Source: Nitrospirota bacterium (lineage in GTDB: Bacteria > Nitrospirota > Thermodesulfovibrionia > Thermodesulfovibrionales > JdFR-86). Taken from it: a stretch of DNA of 53,754 bases. A model generated the notes under the pieces. The model was not told the origin of the DNA. It did no database searches and saw only the letters and a program-made list of their open reading frames with translations. Made by a program: the position numbers and the translations under genes. This document shows, in pieces, positions 16,814 to 26,000 of the stretch. The stretch spans positions 1 to 53,754 of the forward strand of contig JACQZC010000019.1 of the NCBI GenBank assembly GCA_016207905.1. Reading direction: 5' to 3'. Each line of letters opens with the position of its first letter. Positions within the stretch are counted from its first letter, which is position 1.

Positions 16814-17292
16814 TATTTTATTTTTCTTACCGATGCGCGGTCAAAGTGCCTGAAGAAAGGATGTCTTTCGTCCTCTTGTTTTTTCCTTACCTCATAAGTC
16901 TCCTCCCTTACTTCTTCCGGAGTAATAATCCATACCCCGGCAAGTTCGGAGTCCGGACCCCGTTTCTCCCTTTCCGCAAGATAAAATTTCTTAAACAAAG
17001 GCCCTGCGTGGACATACCTGTAAGGTTTTCCTTTAATCTGCAATGTCCTGCCGCGTCTATCCCGCACGGTCAATTCCACGCTCTTATTAAACCATATGCT
17101 TCTGACTAAATTTACATTGGTCTGAGAACCTTCGAATTCCTCGCCAAAGGCTAAATTTCCGTTCTCAATTACAGTCAGTCCGTCTTTGAAGGCAGTACAT
17201 GGATTGCCTTCCTCATCAGTGGTTGCGAGAACCTTGACCGATTCGGAATCGTTAATTAAAGCGACTATTTCCTTCGACAATTTTTCAGGCAC
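16813..17292 (-). CDS. Pyridoxamine 5'-phosphate oxidase-like flavin split-barrel protein
   Basis: The 159-residue protein follows the split-barrel pattern: EIVALINDSESVKVLATTDEEGNPCTAF, then NLAFGEEFEGSQTNVNLVRS, SVELTVRDRRGRTLQIKGKPYRYVHAGP. These folds bind FMN, F420 or haem; members such as HugZ/HutZ act on haem, which is relevant given the neighbours. The ligand cannot be decided here. It overlaps the radical SAM gene upstream by eight bases, so the two products probably act together. Confidence 0.75.
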   Translation of the reverse strand: MPEKLSKEIVALINDSESVKVLATTDEEGNPCTAFKDGLTVIENGNLAFGEEFEGSQTNVNLVRSIWFNKSVELTVRDRRGRTLQIKGKPYRYVHAGPLFKKFYLAEREKRGPDSELAGVWIITPEEVREETYEVRKKQEDERHPFFRHFDRASVRKIK

Positions 17293-18604
17293 TATTATAC
17301 CTTTTCTCCGAATGGGTCCTGCTACAGTGAAGCCTGTCTAGGTCACCTGTTGGATGACACCTGTAATTGTTGAAATCAACGCTCAGGTCATACTTCCTAT
17401 GGATATCGCTTATGCCTTTCATTAGCCTCACATAATATTCGAGGGGCGCAGGCTTCTGTTTTTCCCTGTAAAACACACTGCCCTTCTCGAGACGGTGGAT
17501 GATGGCAATCGGGCCGACCCCGTGTCGGGCAAAAAATTCAGCACCTTCCAATGTGGATTCCAATGCCTCGTCAATAGTCTTAAACCCATACGGCTGTGTC
17601 AGCTCGACTCCCCCTACGAATTGGGTGCAAACATATCCCCTGCCAAATATCTCCACTGCGGACAGGGCACTGTCTATCCAGTACTGCCTGCCAAAATACT
17701 TTGCCTTTCCAGGGCACATCCATTCAAAGAGTTTTTCGTCCCATACCTCGATGTGTGGCTGATAAGTGGTGGCACCAGCCTCCTTAAGCCTGAGCAACTG
17801 CTCTCTGGAAAAAGCGCTGGCAACCATTTTCGCATAGACCTTTTCCGTGCCAAATGACTTCCTCAGCGTCGTCAATACCTTGACATACTCGTCAACTTCG
17901 TTGTCATACGGAGAGTTTCCCGTTGGGTCGGAGCCGGCAAGTAAGACGATATTCATCCATTTCCCTTCTTCTTTCAATGCCTCGTTCATCGTTTCATAGA
18001 GGTCATCTAAACATCCCTGTGTATAGCCATGCTTTTTGCGGAGTACGCGTGTGGGGAAACTGCAATATTTACAGGGCTTTTTTTCCAGCCAGAAATGGCA
18101 TCGGTTATACAGATAGACAAACAGAAGGCCAGGCAACCTGGCGCTTACCACTTTCAACATCGGCGTTCCCCTGCTGGTCTTCTTACCAAAGTATTCGGGA
18201 TAAGGCACAAAAAAGACCTCTTCCACAGGCTCGCCTCCGTCTAAAAGCCATAACCCATCGTTAATCGCATCGATGGTATAAGAGCTACCTCTTCTTTCAT
18301 ACTCTTGGGGGAATTGCAGGTACATGGGCTCCATGCCCAAAACCCAGCTTCCATCCCTGAATAATGCGCCGCCGAGCACCGGCCTGGGAGTCTTTTGTCC
18401 GAGGTCCTCCGAGGCATCATACAGAGAGCCCTCCTCTTTTGCCCTTTCCAATGCCCTCTTGGTCAGGGAAACCCCGCGCAGCTCTGCATCGAGTTTACGA
18501 ATTAACAGACGCGGAAAATCAGGATACTTCTCTACAACTTCCCCAAAACCCAATTCGTAATTATTTTCATTCACCTTTTTTTCACTCGCAACCAACTGGT
18601 GCAT
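17285..18604 (-). CDS. Radical SAM protein with CX8CX2C motif (paralogue 2)
   Basis: The 439-residue protein has an N-terminal domain of about 150 residues with no family I recognise, then LYNRCHFWLEKKPCKYCSFP, a cysteine triplet spaced CX8CX2C instead of CX3CX2C. The following LLAGSDPTGN, PHIEVWDEKLFEWMCPGK and FVGGVELTQPYGF fit a radical SAM TIM barrel (glycine-rich SAM-binding strand and later beta strands). It is a tandem duplicate of 18609-19871 and overlaps the flavin-barrel gene. The last 20 residues (SRTHSEKRYNSA) are unlike the paralogue. Confidence 0.75.
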   Translation of the reverse strand: MHQLVASEKKVNENNYELGFGEVVEKYPDFPRLLIRKLDAELRGVSLTKRALERAKEEGSLYDASEDLGQKTPRPVLGGALFRDGSWVLGMEPMYLQFPQEYERRGSSYTIDAINDGLWLLDGGEPVEEVFFVPYPEYFGKKTSRGTPMLKVVSARLPGLLFVYLYNRCHFWLEKKPCKYCSFPTRVLRKKHGYTQGCLDDLYETMNEALKEEGKWMNIVLLAGSDPTGNSPYDNEVDEYVKVLTTLRKSFGTEKVYAKMVASAFSREQLLRLKEAGATTYQPHIEVWDEKLFEWMCPGKAKYFGRQYWIDSALSAVEIFGRGYVCTQFVGGVELTQPYGFKTIDEALESTLEGAEFFARHGVGPIAIIHRLEKGSVFYREKQKPAPLEYYVRLMKGISDIHRKYDLSVDFNNYRCHPTGDLDRLHCSRTHSEKRYNSA

Positions 18605-18608
18605 TTCT

Positions 18609-19871
18609 TTATTTTATATAATCGAGCCTTGCTAAATCAACATCAGGACGGCCCGAAGAGCACCTGTAATTGTTAAAGTCCATAGTCAACTTATATCTTC
18701 TTTGAATATCGCGGACGCCCTTTGCCAGCCTCACATGATATTCAAGAGGTGCAGGTTTCTGTTTTTGTGCATAAAGTATGCTGCCTCCCACGACCCAGAG
18801 GATAAAAAAACTTGAGGCAACCCCATGACGGGCGAAAAATTCAACGCCTTCCAGTGTGGATTTTAGTCCTTCCTCAATCGTCTTAAATCCATTTGGCTGT
18901 GCCAGTTCGACCCCTCCTACGAATTGGGTGCATACATTGCCTCTGCCGAATATCTCCACAGCAGACAGGGCGCTGTCTATCCAGTACTGCCTGCCAAAAT
19001 ACTTTGCCTTTCCAGGGCATATCCATTCAAAGAGTTTTTCGTCCCATACCTCTATGTGCGGTTCGTAAGTCACTGCCCCTGCCTCCTTGAGCCTGAGCAG
19101 TTGTTCTCTCGGAAAAGCGTTGGCAACTACCCTTGCATAGACCTTTTCCGTGCCAAAAGACTTCTGAAGAGTCCTTAATGCCTTGACATACTCGTCCGCT
19201 GTATTTTCATAGGGAGAATCCCCTCGCGGGTCAGAGCCACCGCTTAAGAACAGCACCGTCCATCTGCCTTCTTCTTTCAGAGCCTCCTCTATTGTCTCGC
19301 GGAGGTCCTCGAGGCTTTCCTGCGTAAAGGCAGGTTCCCCCTCGGACTTGACGAAGCTACAATACTTACAGGGAGTTTTTCCTTCCCAGAAATAGCAATA
19401 ATTATAAAGACGGACGAATAGGCAACTGGGAAACCTGGGTGTCACCACTTTCAACATCGGCGTTCCCCTGCTGGTCTTCTTGCCAAAATATTCGGGATAA
19501 GGCACAAAAAAGACCTCTTCCACAGGCTCGCCTCCGTCTAAAAGCCATAACCCGCCGTCAACAGCATCGAGGGTATAAGGGCTCCCTCTTCTTATGAATT
19601 TTTCGGGGAATTGTAGGTACATGTTTTCCAAGCCCAAGACAACTGTTCCGTCTCTGAAGAGCGCTCCACCAAGCACTAACTTAGGGGTCTTAAGCCCAAA
19701 GTCAGCTGAGACATCATACAGGGCGCCTTCCTCTTTCGCCCTTTTTAGTGCCCTTCTGGTCAGAGTAACCCCGCGCAATGCCGTATCTATCTTACACATT
19801 ACTATGCGGGGAAAATCCGGATGTCCTTTGGCTACTTCCTTAAAACTCAACTCATGGTTGTTTTCATTCAT
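18609..19871 (-). CDS. Radical SAM protein with CX8CX2C motif (paralogue 1)
   Basis: The 420-residue sister protein has LYNYCYFWEGKTPCKYCSFV with the same CX8CX2C spacing, FLSGGSDPRGDSP for the SAM-binding strand, and PHIEVWDEKLFEWICPGK. Large blocks are nearly identical to paralogue 2, including the DNA encoding GGEPVEEVFFVPYPEYFG and KYFGRQYWIDSALSAVEIFG. Its start overlaps the resB stop by one base, linking it to haem ligation. Conservation of the odd spacing in both copies argues that it is functional. Confidence 0.75.
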   Translation of the reverse strand: MNENNHELSFKEVAKGHPDFPRIVMCKIDTALRGVTLTRRALKRAKEEGALYDVSADFGLKTPKLVLGGALFRDGTVVLGLENMYLQFPEKFIRRGSPYTLDAVDGGLWLLDGGEPVEEVFFVPYPEYFGKKTSRGTPMLKVVTPRFPSCLFVRLYNYCYFWEGKTPCKYCSFVKSEGEPAFTQESLEDLRETIEEALKEEGRWTVLFLSGGSDPRGDSPYENTADEYVKALRTLQKSFGTEKVYARVVANAFPREQLLRLKEAGAVTYEPHIEVWDEKLFEWICPGKAKYFGRQYWIDSALSAVEIFGRGNVCTQFVGGVELAQPNGFKTIEEGLKSTLEGVEFFARHGVASSFFILWVVGGSILYAQKQKPAPLEYHVRLAKGVRDIQRRYKLTMDFNNYRCSSGRPDVDLARLDYIK

Positions 19872-20506
19872 TAAAGTTTCTCTTCCTTCTCTCTGCCCCT
19901 TGCCACCTTCAAGATAGTGGTCAAGGTTATTCCTCCGAGTCCAACCCAGAAACTGCTGAAGATTATCCCTAAGCCCGGATGATAAACTACCTTCATACTC
20001 GTCCAGTAACGCACCTCATCCATGGAGAGGAAAAAATCCCCTGCCTTAACCATCTCCCCTAATACCGCCTTCCCTTTAAAAAGCTCCTCAGAGGGTTCCA
20101 TGGGTTCCATTGCATTGGGGCTGGCACGCCAGACCTGAAAAAAAACCTCTCCAGCCCTCTTTTTTTCCTCGTCAGGATAATATGCCGTCTGCAATCTGAA
20201 AACGGTGGGAAGCCCGGGCTCTTGAGGGAAATAGAAGCTCCCTGGGGCATCTGCGCTTCCACTGGTATAAAGATAAGTTTCGTCTTCCTGTTTGATGCTC
20301 TGTAAAGGCGCATATGCACCATAAAGCACCCTTCCCCCATTATCCCGTATCACAAATAATGGAGAATAACCCTCTTTATCACGGTAAAACTCAACCCCTT
20401 TGTACTTCAAGGGCTGGGTTACATAAATAATTTCTTTTTTCCCTTGATTGCCATCCGAGCCGACGGCAATCTCGTAGGCGACCCCCCTCTCTTTCCCTTC
20501 TACCAC
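19871..20506 (-). CDS. resB: ResB-like cytochrome c biogenesis protein, C-terminal part (frameshifted)
   Basis: This frame encodes the periplasmic domain and last membrane helix of ResB (YVTQPLKYKGVEFYRD, and WTSMKVVYHPGLGIIFSSFWVGLGGITL). The annotated GTG start is internal. Reading upstream in the same frame gives continuous ResB sequence (RLTEGETLSCAERSSYDW) back to a run of ten A on the plus strand at 20657-20666. ResB holds haem with CcsA and presents it to apocytochromes. One more base in that run would restore a single gene of about 360 residues. Confidence 0.8.
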   Translation of the reverse strand: MVEGKERGVAYEIAVGSDGNQGKKEIIYVTQPLKYKGVEFYRDKEGYSPLFVIRDNGGRVLYGAYAPLQSIKQEDETYLYTSGSADAPGSFYFPQEPGLPTVFRLQTAYYPDEEKKRAGEVFFQVWRASPNAMEPMEPSEELFKGKAVLGEMVKAGDFFLSMDEVRYWTSMKVVYHPGLGIIFSSFWVGLGGITLTTILKVARGREKEEKL

Positions 20507-20619
20507 ATAGGGGGGAGTATGAACCTTATGAAGATAAATCTCGCCCAGCTCTTTAAGTTTCGGGTTTTTAAAGAAACTGCCATTTCTTGCCCAATCATAA
20601 CTTGACCGCTCGGCACAAC

Positions 20620-20949
20620 TTAGAGTTTCCCCTTCGGTAAGACGAATCGCTCCCTCAAAAAAAAAAGCTGGTCGTAAACCACGCCGGCAAAGAGCATAAC
20701 GAGGCTTAAATGAAAGACTGTCGTTCCGATTCGTGACAAACGGAAAACCTTTATCCGCTTGAATGTGCAGAAAACGATATTAACTATCAAGATGACTAAT
20801 AAAAGATTAAACCATAAGGAAGAAAAAACAGCCTCCTTGCCCACATAAGGGGGCAAACTTACCCCAACAACACAGGAAATGAGGATTAATGCCAGTAAGA
20901 CTAAGGCGGTTTTTGTGGACCAAAAAAGACCGAATATCTTATTTATCAT
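20620..20949 (-). CDS. resB: ResB-like cytochrome c biogenesis protein, N-terminal part (frameshifted)
   Basis: The 109-residue frame has three membrane helices: FWSTKTALVLLALILISCVVG, FNLLLVILIVNIVFCTF, and TTVFHLSLVMLFAGVVYDQLFF, with the conserved histidine of ResB in the last. After the homopolymer the frame reads LRERFVLPKGKL and stops. With one extra T in the sense strand it would read FFFEGAIRLTEGE, the usual ResB continuation. The gene is 47 bases downstream of the propeller lipoprotein. Confidence 0.8.
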   Translation of the reverse strand: MINKIFGLFWSTKTALVLLALILISCVVGVSLPPYVGKEAVFSSLWFNLLLVILIVNIVFCTFKRIKVFRLSRIGTTVFHLSLVMLFAGVVYDQLFFLRERFVLPKGKL

Positions 20950-20996
20950 AGATTTTTAATTTACAAAAAAATTGAGATAAAAGTCAAACGATTCCT

Positions 20997-22475
20997 CTAT
21001 GGCACTGGCTCTACCTTCCACCACAATTCACTTCCAATCCGCACTCCGTAAGCAACTGATTTTCCGTCAGGGCTAAAGACCGGCGGCCAGACCTCGTCGC
21101 ATACCGGCCCCTCCTTAATCACTTTTCCTGTTTTCGCATCCGCAATGACAATAAATCGCTTGGCTTCCTCCATCGTCCCTGTCCTTGCACGATAGGTAAT
21201 ATATTTGCCATCCGGGCTCCACACAGGCGTAACCACCATATCATAGGCTGAGCCCTCCTTTACCAGAGAAGGATTGCCAACAGGAGAGATGACCATGACC
21301 CACTTGCCTTTTTTCATTGCCGGATAAGCTATCATTGTGCCATCAGGACTAAAGACAGGGGCATTTCCGACACCGTCGTAGACCGCCGCGCCTTCCTTAT
21401 CCCCGACTACACTCTGCCACTTGCCTTTTTCCATTGCAAGAAAGGCAACTGTCAATGAGTCAGGACTAAATACCGCAGGACCAATCCCTTCATAGGGTCC
21501 CCTTTCTTTTCCCTGTGCCGGAGATTCCCATAGACTTTCCACTAAATAATGTTTCCCCTCTTTGGTTGCAATATATACAATCTTTTTCCCATCAGGGCTT
21601 AAAGCAAGCCGGCCTATCGAGGCGTAAGGAAGTTCCATCTCTCTTTCTTCATTCAAGGAAAAATCGTGCAAAACAAGAGAGATTTTGCCCTCTTTTCCAA
21701 CTTCGTATATGACCCGCGAAGAATCGGCGCTGAAGGCAAATCTTCCCGATTCTTCGCCTTCCGTATAACGCCGTTCCTTGATTATCTTCCCGGCAGACAA
21801 ATCAAGAAAAAAGACGGTTCTCTTCTTATTCCCTGCTTCACGCTTATCATCGCCAAGTTCGTAAACAAGTAAACGGCCGTCAGGACTAAAAGATGGCGCA
21901 CGATAGGTATCGGGGTAAACCTTACTGCGATAAACCTCCTTCTCTCCGTCAGAGACAAATATAAACCATTTCTTTTCCTTTAAGCCCCCCACTTCGCATG
22001 CAACCAGACGGCCGTCAGGACTGAAAGAGCCGGGGGCAACCTCTTCATAATACGGCTCTTTCAATTCTTTATTGTCGATTACGAGATGCTTTTTTTCTCC
22101 CTTTTTACCGCCAAAAGCAAATCTCCGTCCATCAGGACTCCTGACTAACCAACTAACACTCTCATATGCTGGGCTTATATCTTCGCTGTCTGCTGATACA
22201 GCTACCAAAAATTCCTTATCCCTTTTTCTTGCCGTATATAAAACCAGATGTCCATCGGCACTAAAGGAAATGTTGCCCCACCTGTCATAGTCTTCTGAAA
22301 TAGTGGCTAACCTTGTCTCCTCCAGTTTTATCCCTTTGGTTTTCTCTAAACTTGTCTCTTTTGGAACCTCTTTAGGAGGGGCTTTTTCTTTACAACTGGT
22401 GATGACAAGGAGTAGACACAGAAGAAGGAGGGCAAAATGTCCGCTACTACTGGTGCGTTTCCTGCAAATGTGCAT
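20997..22475 (-). CDS. Lipoprotein with WD40-like (PD40/TolB-type) beta-propeller
   Basis: The 492-residue protein begins with a signal sequence and lipobox (LLLVITSC, acylated cysteine about residue 28). About ten PD40 repeats follow, each carrying SPDG or SADG followed by an aromatic strand (for example SPDGRLLVYEL, SPDGTMIAYPA, SPDGKSVAYGV). TolB-type propellers bind proteins in the periplasm. In this setting a scaffold role for the haem-ligation complex is possible. The start overlaps the coiled-coil gene by 29 bases, so it is the second gene of the cluster. Confidence 0.8.
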   Translation of the reverse strand: MHICRKRTSSSGHFALLLLCLLLVITSCKEKAPPKEVPKETSLEKTKGIKLEETRLATISEDYDRWGNISFSADGHLVLYTARKRDKEFLVAVSADSEDISPAYESVSWLVRSPDGRRFAFGGKKGEKKHLVIDNKELKEPYYEEVAPGSFSPDGRLVACEVGGLKEKKWFIFVSDGEKEVYRSKVYPDTYRAPSFSPDGRLLVYELGDDKREAGNKKRTVFFLDLSAGKIIKERRYTEGEESGRFAFSADSSRVIYEVGKEGKISLVLHDFSLNEEREMELPYASIGRLALSPDGKKIVYIATKEGKHYLVESLWESPAQGKERGPYEGIGPAVFSPDSLTVAFLAMEKGKWQSVVGDKEGAAVYDGVGNAPVFSPDGTMIAYPAMKKGKWVMVISPVGNPSLVKEGSAYDMVVTPVWSPDGKYITYRARTGTMEEAKRFIVIADAKTGKVIKEGPVCDEVWPPVFSPDGKSVAYGVRIGSELWWKVEPVP

Positions 22476-22773
22476 CGAGTCTTCCCTCTATAGTGCCCAT
22501 CTTATTGGCAAGCAATATATAATCTCTCTCAAAGTGGGCTACTATTGCCCTGATGTCAGCCTCCATATGCTCAAGCCGCTTGTCCATCTGCTCGAATCGC
22601 TTGTCCATCTGCTCGAATCGCTTGTCCATCTGCTCGAATCGCTTGTCCATCTGCTCGAATCGCTTGTCCATCTGCTCGAATCGCTTGTTCGTATCTTCTC
22701 TGAGGGTTCTAATCTCGTCCCTAATGGAGATCAATATTTCCACTGTTATGTCTTTTACCTTGTCTTTATCCAT
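22447..22773 (-). CDS. Short coiled-coil protein built on a heptad repeat
   Basis: The 108-residue protein has five perfect and two partial copies of the seven-residue unit FEQMDKR (residues about 32-70), a parallel or antiparallel coiled coil, then LEHMEADIRAIVAHFERDYILLANKMGTIEGRLDAH. There is no signal peptide or membrane helix. Similar heptad proteins occur widely and usually lack an assigned role. A TGGTATAAT promoter element lies upstream, making it the first gene of the minus-strand cluster. Confidence 0.65.
   Translation of the reverse strand: MDKDKVKDITVEILISIRDEIRTLREDTNKRFEQMDKRFEQMDKRFEQMDKRFEQMDKRFEQMDKRLEHMEADIRAIVAHFERDYILLANKMGTIEGRLDAHLQETHQ
22577..22681 (-). repeat. 21-bp coding minisatellite, five perfect units
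   Basis: Five identical 21-base units (plus strand CGCTTGTCCATCTGCTCGAAT) run head to tail inside the coiled-coil gene, with partial units on both sides. Because the unit is 21 bases, copy changes would keep the frame and change the coiled-coil length by one heptad. Perfect identity points to recent expansion. Confidence 0.95.
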
Positions 22774-22801
22774 TTTAATCCAACCTTTACTCTTATGATT
22801 G

Positions 22802-22810
22802 ATTATACCA
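22802..22810 (-). promoter_or_regulatory. Extended -10 promoter element
   Basis: The minus strand reads TGGTATAAT, an extended -10 box, about 30 bases before the ATG at 22773. No strong -35 is visible, as expected for this promoter type. It probably drives the coiled-coil, propeller and resB genes. Confidence 0.5.
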
Positions 22811-22867
22811 CAAAATCTTCCTACATCGAGAGGACAGCTAAAATTGCCGATAGGATTTCCTTATATT

Positions 22868-22926
22868 GTCACTCCGGCTTGTCCTGAGTCTTTCTTAAGA
22901 AGGATTCCTGACAAGCAGGGATGACA
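22868..22926. repeat. Dispersed hairpin repeat, copy 2
   Basis: The element starts GTCACTCCGGCTTGTCCTGAG and ends with the inverted GGATTCCTGACAAGCAGG half and ATGAC. It is a member of the same family as the copies near 5.1, 33.1, 43.3-44.0 and 48.3 kb. Confidence 0.8.
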
Positions 22927-22937
22927 AAGACCACTAT

Positions 22938-23021
22938 CATTGCGAGCACCCAAAGGGTGCGTGGCAATCTCAGTTTAAAGCATTAAGATTGCTTCGTCGC
23001 TTCGCTCCTCGCAATGACACA
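22938..23021. repeat. Second type of dispersed palindromic repeat
   Basis: CATTGCGAGCACCC...GTGGCAATCT is followed by AGATTGCTTCGTCGC and CGCTCCTCGCAATGAC. Both ends carry the inverted TCATTGCGAG/CTCGCAATGA pair, so the unit folds as a long hairpin. It sits between the dispersed repeat and the 3' end of the giant cytochrome gene and may end transcription. Confidence 0.75.
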
Positions 23022-23030
23022 GAGGATGAA

Positions 23031-26000
23031 TTAATACCTGCCTGCTGGTCCATAGGTATAATCCCTGCCACCATTACACATATTCTCGCATAACCCCCTC
23101 GCTGTGCCTGACCCTGTTCCGATATTCCAGTAGTCACAGAAGTAGCTGGTGTACCGTAAGAAAGAATATGGCTTTGTTGCTTGACCACCCGTTAGACCGC
23201 TTGCAGGCCAAGTAGTCTCTCCTGTAGTCAGTACATTAGAGCCGTGAACATTCGGGGTCCTGGGCCGGACAGGCAATGTGCCACCAACGTCAGTGGTAGT
23301 ATTAAAAGTAGTAGCTCCGTGACAAACTGTACAGCCATCATACTCCCCACGGGTAAGAGGATGGTAAGTATCCCAGTTGCTATCGCTGCTCGTACCTGAT
23401 GTTAAAGCGCTACCGCTATTGGGCCGTACATGTGTAGTGTTAGTCCAGTAAATCGAAACCTTATGGCAGACGATACAGAGCTGTGTAGCTATTTTATCCT
23501 GCGCATCATAAGGCCTCCTTGTGGTCTGGGCGGCACCATGTGCTACTGGCGTCTTGGTAATGTTACCGGTTGAGTTTGCAGGGGCATGGCAGTCAAAGCA
23601 GGTAATCTTGTTGCCTAATTTAAGCGACCCTTTGGGCGTCTTGGCAGATTGATTCCACGGTGTATTCATCGTGCTTACATCGCAGTAGTCGTTGTTTCCA
23701 TTAAACAAGACTGGGTGGAAAGAGGCATTGGTGTTGCTGAACTCCGCTCTCACATCTAAGATAGCCTCAGTTCGTCCTGAGAAAAACGGGTCATTAGCCG
23801 AGCCACCCGTAACCTGCGCTCCTGTAGAGCTTGCACCATTTGAATCATGACAGCTGAGGCAATGCTCGTTCTGAACCGCTAAGGCAAAAGCCTCGAGGGT
23901 AGCACTGCCGAGATTACGCTCAAAAGTGCCTGTCACAATAGTGCTTATTGTATCACCCGAATCAGCGTTCCTTATTTGCAGTTTGTTGTCCTTATGCAGG
24001 GTCGCATTTATTGCACCTGTGGACACAATACCCTCCATATGGCAAACACAGCAGTCATCCGGCTTGACATCCTTGCCAGCAGACTGGCGCGTGGCATTGA
24101 CATGTCCCCATGCAAGGTGAAACTCACCACTTGCGCCTGTGATTATTCGACGGGAGCCCTTAATATCTTTATGGCAAGCCACACAGTCTCCACCCTCTAC
24201 TATCCTGTTTATGTGAAGCGCCCTGTTTGCAACGCCTGAGAAGCCGTAGTCATCCGCATCCGTATGAGTGTGGCAACCTGAACAGTCCGTATCACCGGCA
24301 CCGTGTGAGCCCGGCGGATAGGCATGGCACTGTCCACAATCTGCCTTGGAAAAAGGTGAGGAAGAGTTTGAAAGATAAGCAGTGTTGTTCCACGCAGGAC
24401 TTAGACCTGTGCCGCCAAAGCTCCCTTTGGCATGACAATATGTGCCTGAGCATGTAAGGGTAGCTTGTGCATATGAAGGCGTCTGAGGAAACTCCGTGCC
24501 TCCTGCGGCATTAGTTCCCCATGTAATGTCCGCAGGCAGTTGCCCAAAGTGTCCATTGATGCCAACATTTGTTACTGCTGGCACTTGATGACACTCCGTA
24601 CAAGCCACACCTAAGGAGTTGTAAAGCCCAGCAGTGTCCAGATGTATATCATGAGCACCGACATTTGCATCAGATGCCAAAGACGACCCTGCTGTGTCAA
24701 CACCTGTATTATTGCCTCCAGGAGCCCTCAGAATCGCAAGAGTTGAGCCATCAGCCGATGGCCCAGATTTCGTCCCATGACAGATTGTGCATGCATCATA
24801 AGGTGCTAAAGACGCAGCACCCCATGCACCAAAGACCTTGCCATGACATCTCGTATTAGAGCAACTGCCATATGCACCAGAGTTAGGTATTCCATCTCCT
24901 GTGTAGTTTGTAATAGTGCCTGCATTGGCTGCCGAGAAACTATAATTAATCGTCCTGTTTGCATGCGAAGCGGTCTCATCCCCATATCCGTTATGACAGT
25001 CATTACATACATAGGCATATGTAGTTGCATTGACATGCGCTCCATGACTGCCTGAGGCAGGCATTCCAGAGTCTACTGAGCTATGACAGCCTCCGTCTGA
25101 GCAGGTAACCGCACCACCCCATGTTGGAGTTCCATATGTAGTTGGCGCTGCAAGTCCGCCTGGTGCCTGAACATTGCTATGACAGTATATGCCTGAGCAG
25201 GTCTTGTATGAGGCACTTGGTGCCTTCAGCCCTGTCTGTCCACTTATAGTGCCGTTGTATGTCGCATATGAGCTAAATTTTGTATTTGCCGTATTCATCA
25301 CCCACGAGACACTTAAATTTTCATGCCCAATAGCTCCATTTCCATTTGCACCATGACAGTCAAAGCATAAAAGATTCAGGTTAGGCGGAACACTTGCACC
25401 TGCATGCCTTGTGTGAGAGCCACCCGGAGGCGGGCTTGCAGCCGTCGCCGCATGACAGTCCCCACAATCACCAGTCGTTGCATCTCCCCATACAGGTGTG
25501 TTGTCTGTACCTCCTGACAAGCCCCATGCACCATGACAGTAAACCGATGAGCAATCGCTATATCCATTGCCCGGTGCGTTATTGCCCTGTGTGTAATTGG
25601 CTGCGGCGCCATAATTCGTTGTATCTATTGTCACATTTATTATGCCATTTACATGCCCCACATTCTGTGAAGAAAAGTTCTTATGGCACACTGTGCAGGC
25701 ATAGCTTAAAGGAGCAGAGGTATGTGTGGTATGGTTGCCTGTTGCAGGAGGATTTGCATGGCACTGATTACATGCAAGTGTGGTCATTGGCCACGATGGA
25801 ACACCATATGAAGCTGGTCCCGCTCCTCCTGTTGTGCCCTGAACACTGCTATGACAGTAAACCGATGAGCATGAGGAGTTGTCATAATACAAAAACCCAC
25901 TGTCTCCTGTTGCTGTCGTAGTGCCTGCATTGTACTTGCCACTCTTATATCCAGAAGGTGCAAATGGAACATTGAATATAACATCCACCGTATATCCATT

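Noticed and set aside
22577-22681. Regular 21-base repeats considered as a CRISPR array
   Set aside because: There are no spacers; the units are directly adjacent and in frame with a coiled-coil protein.
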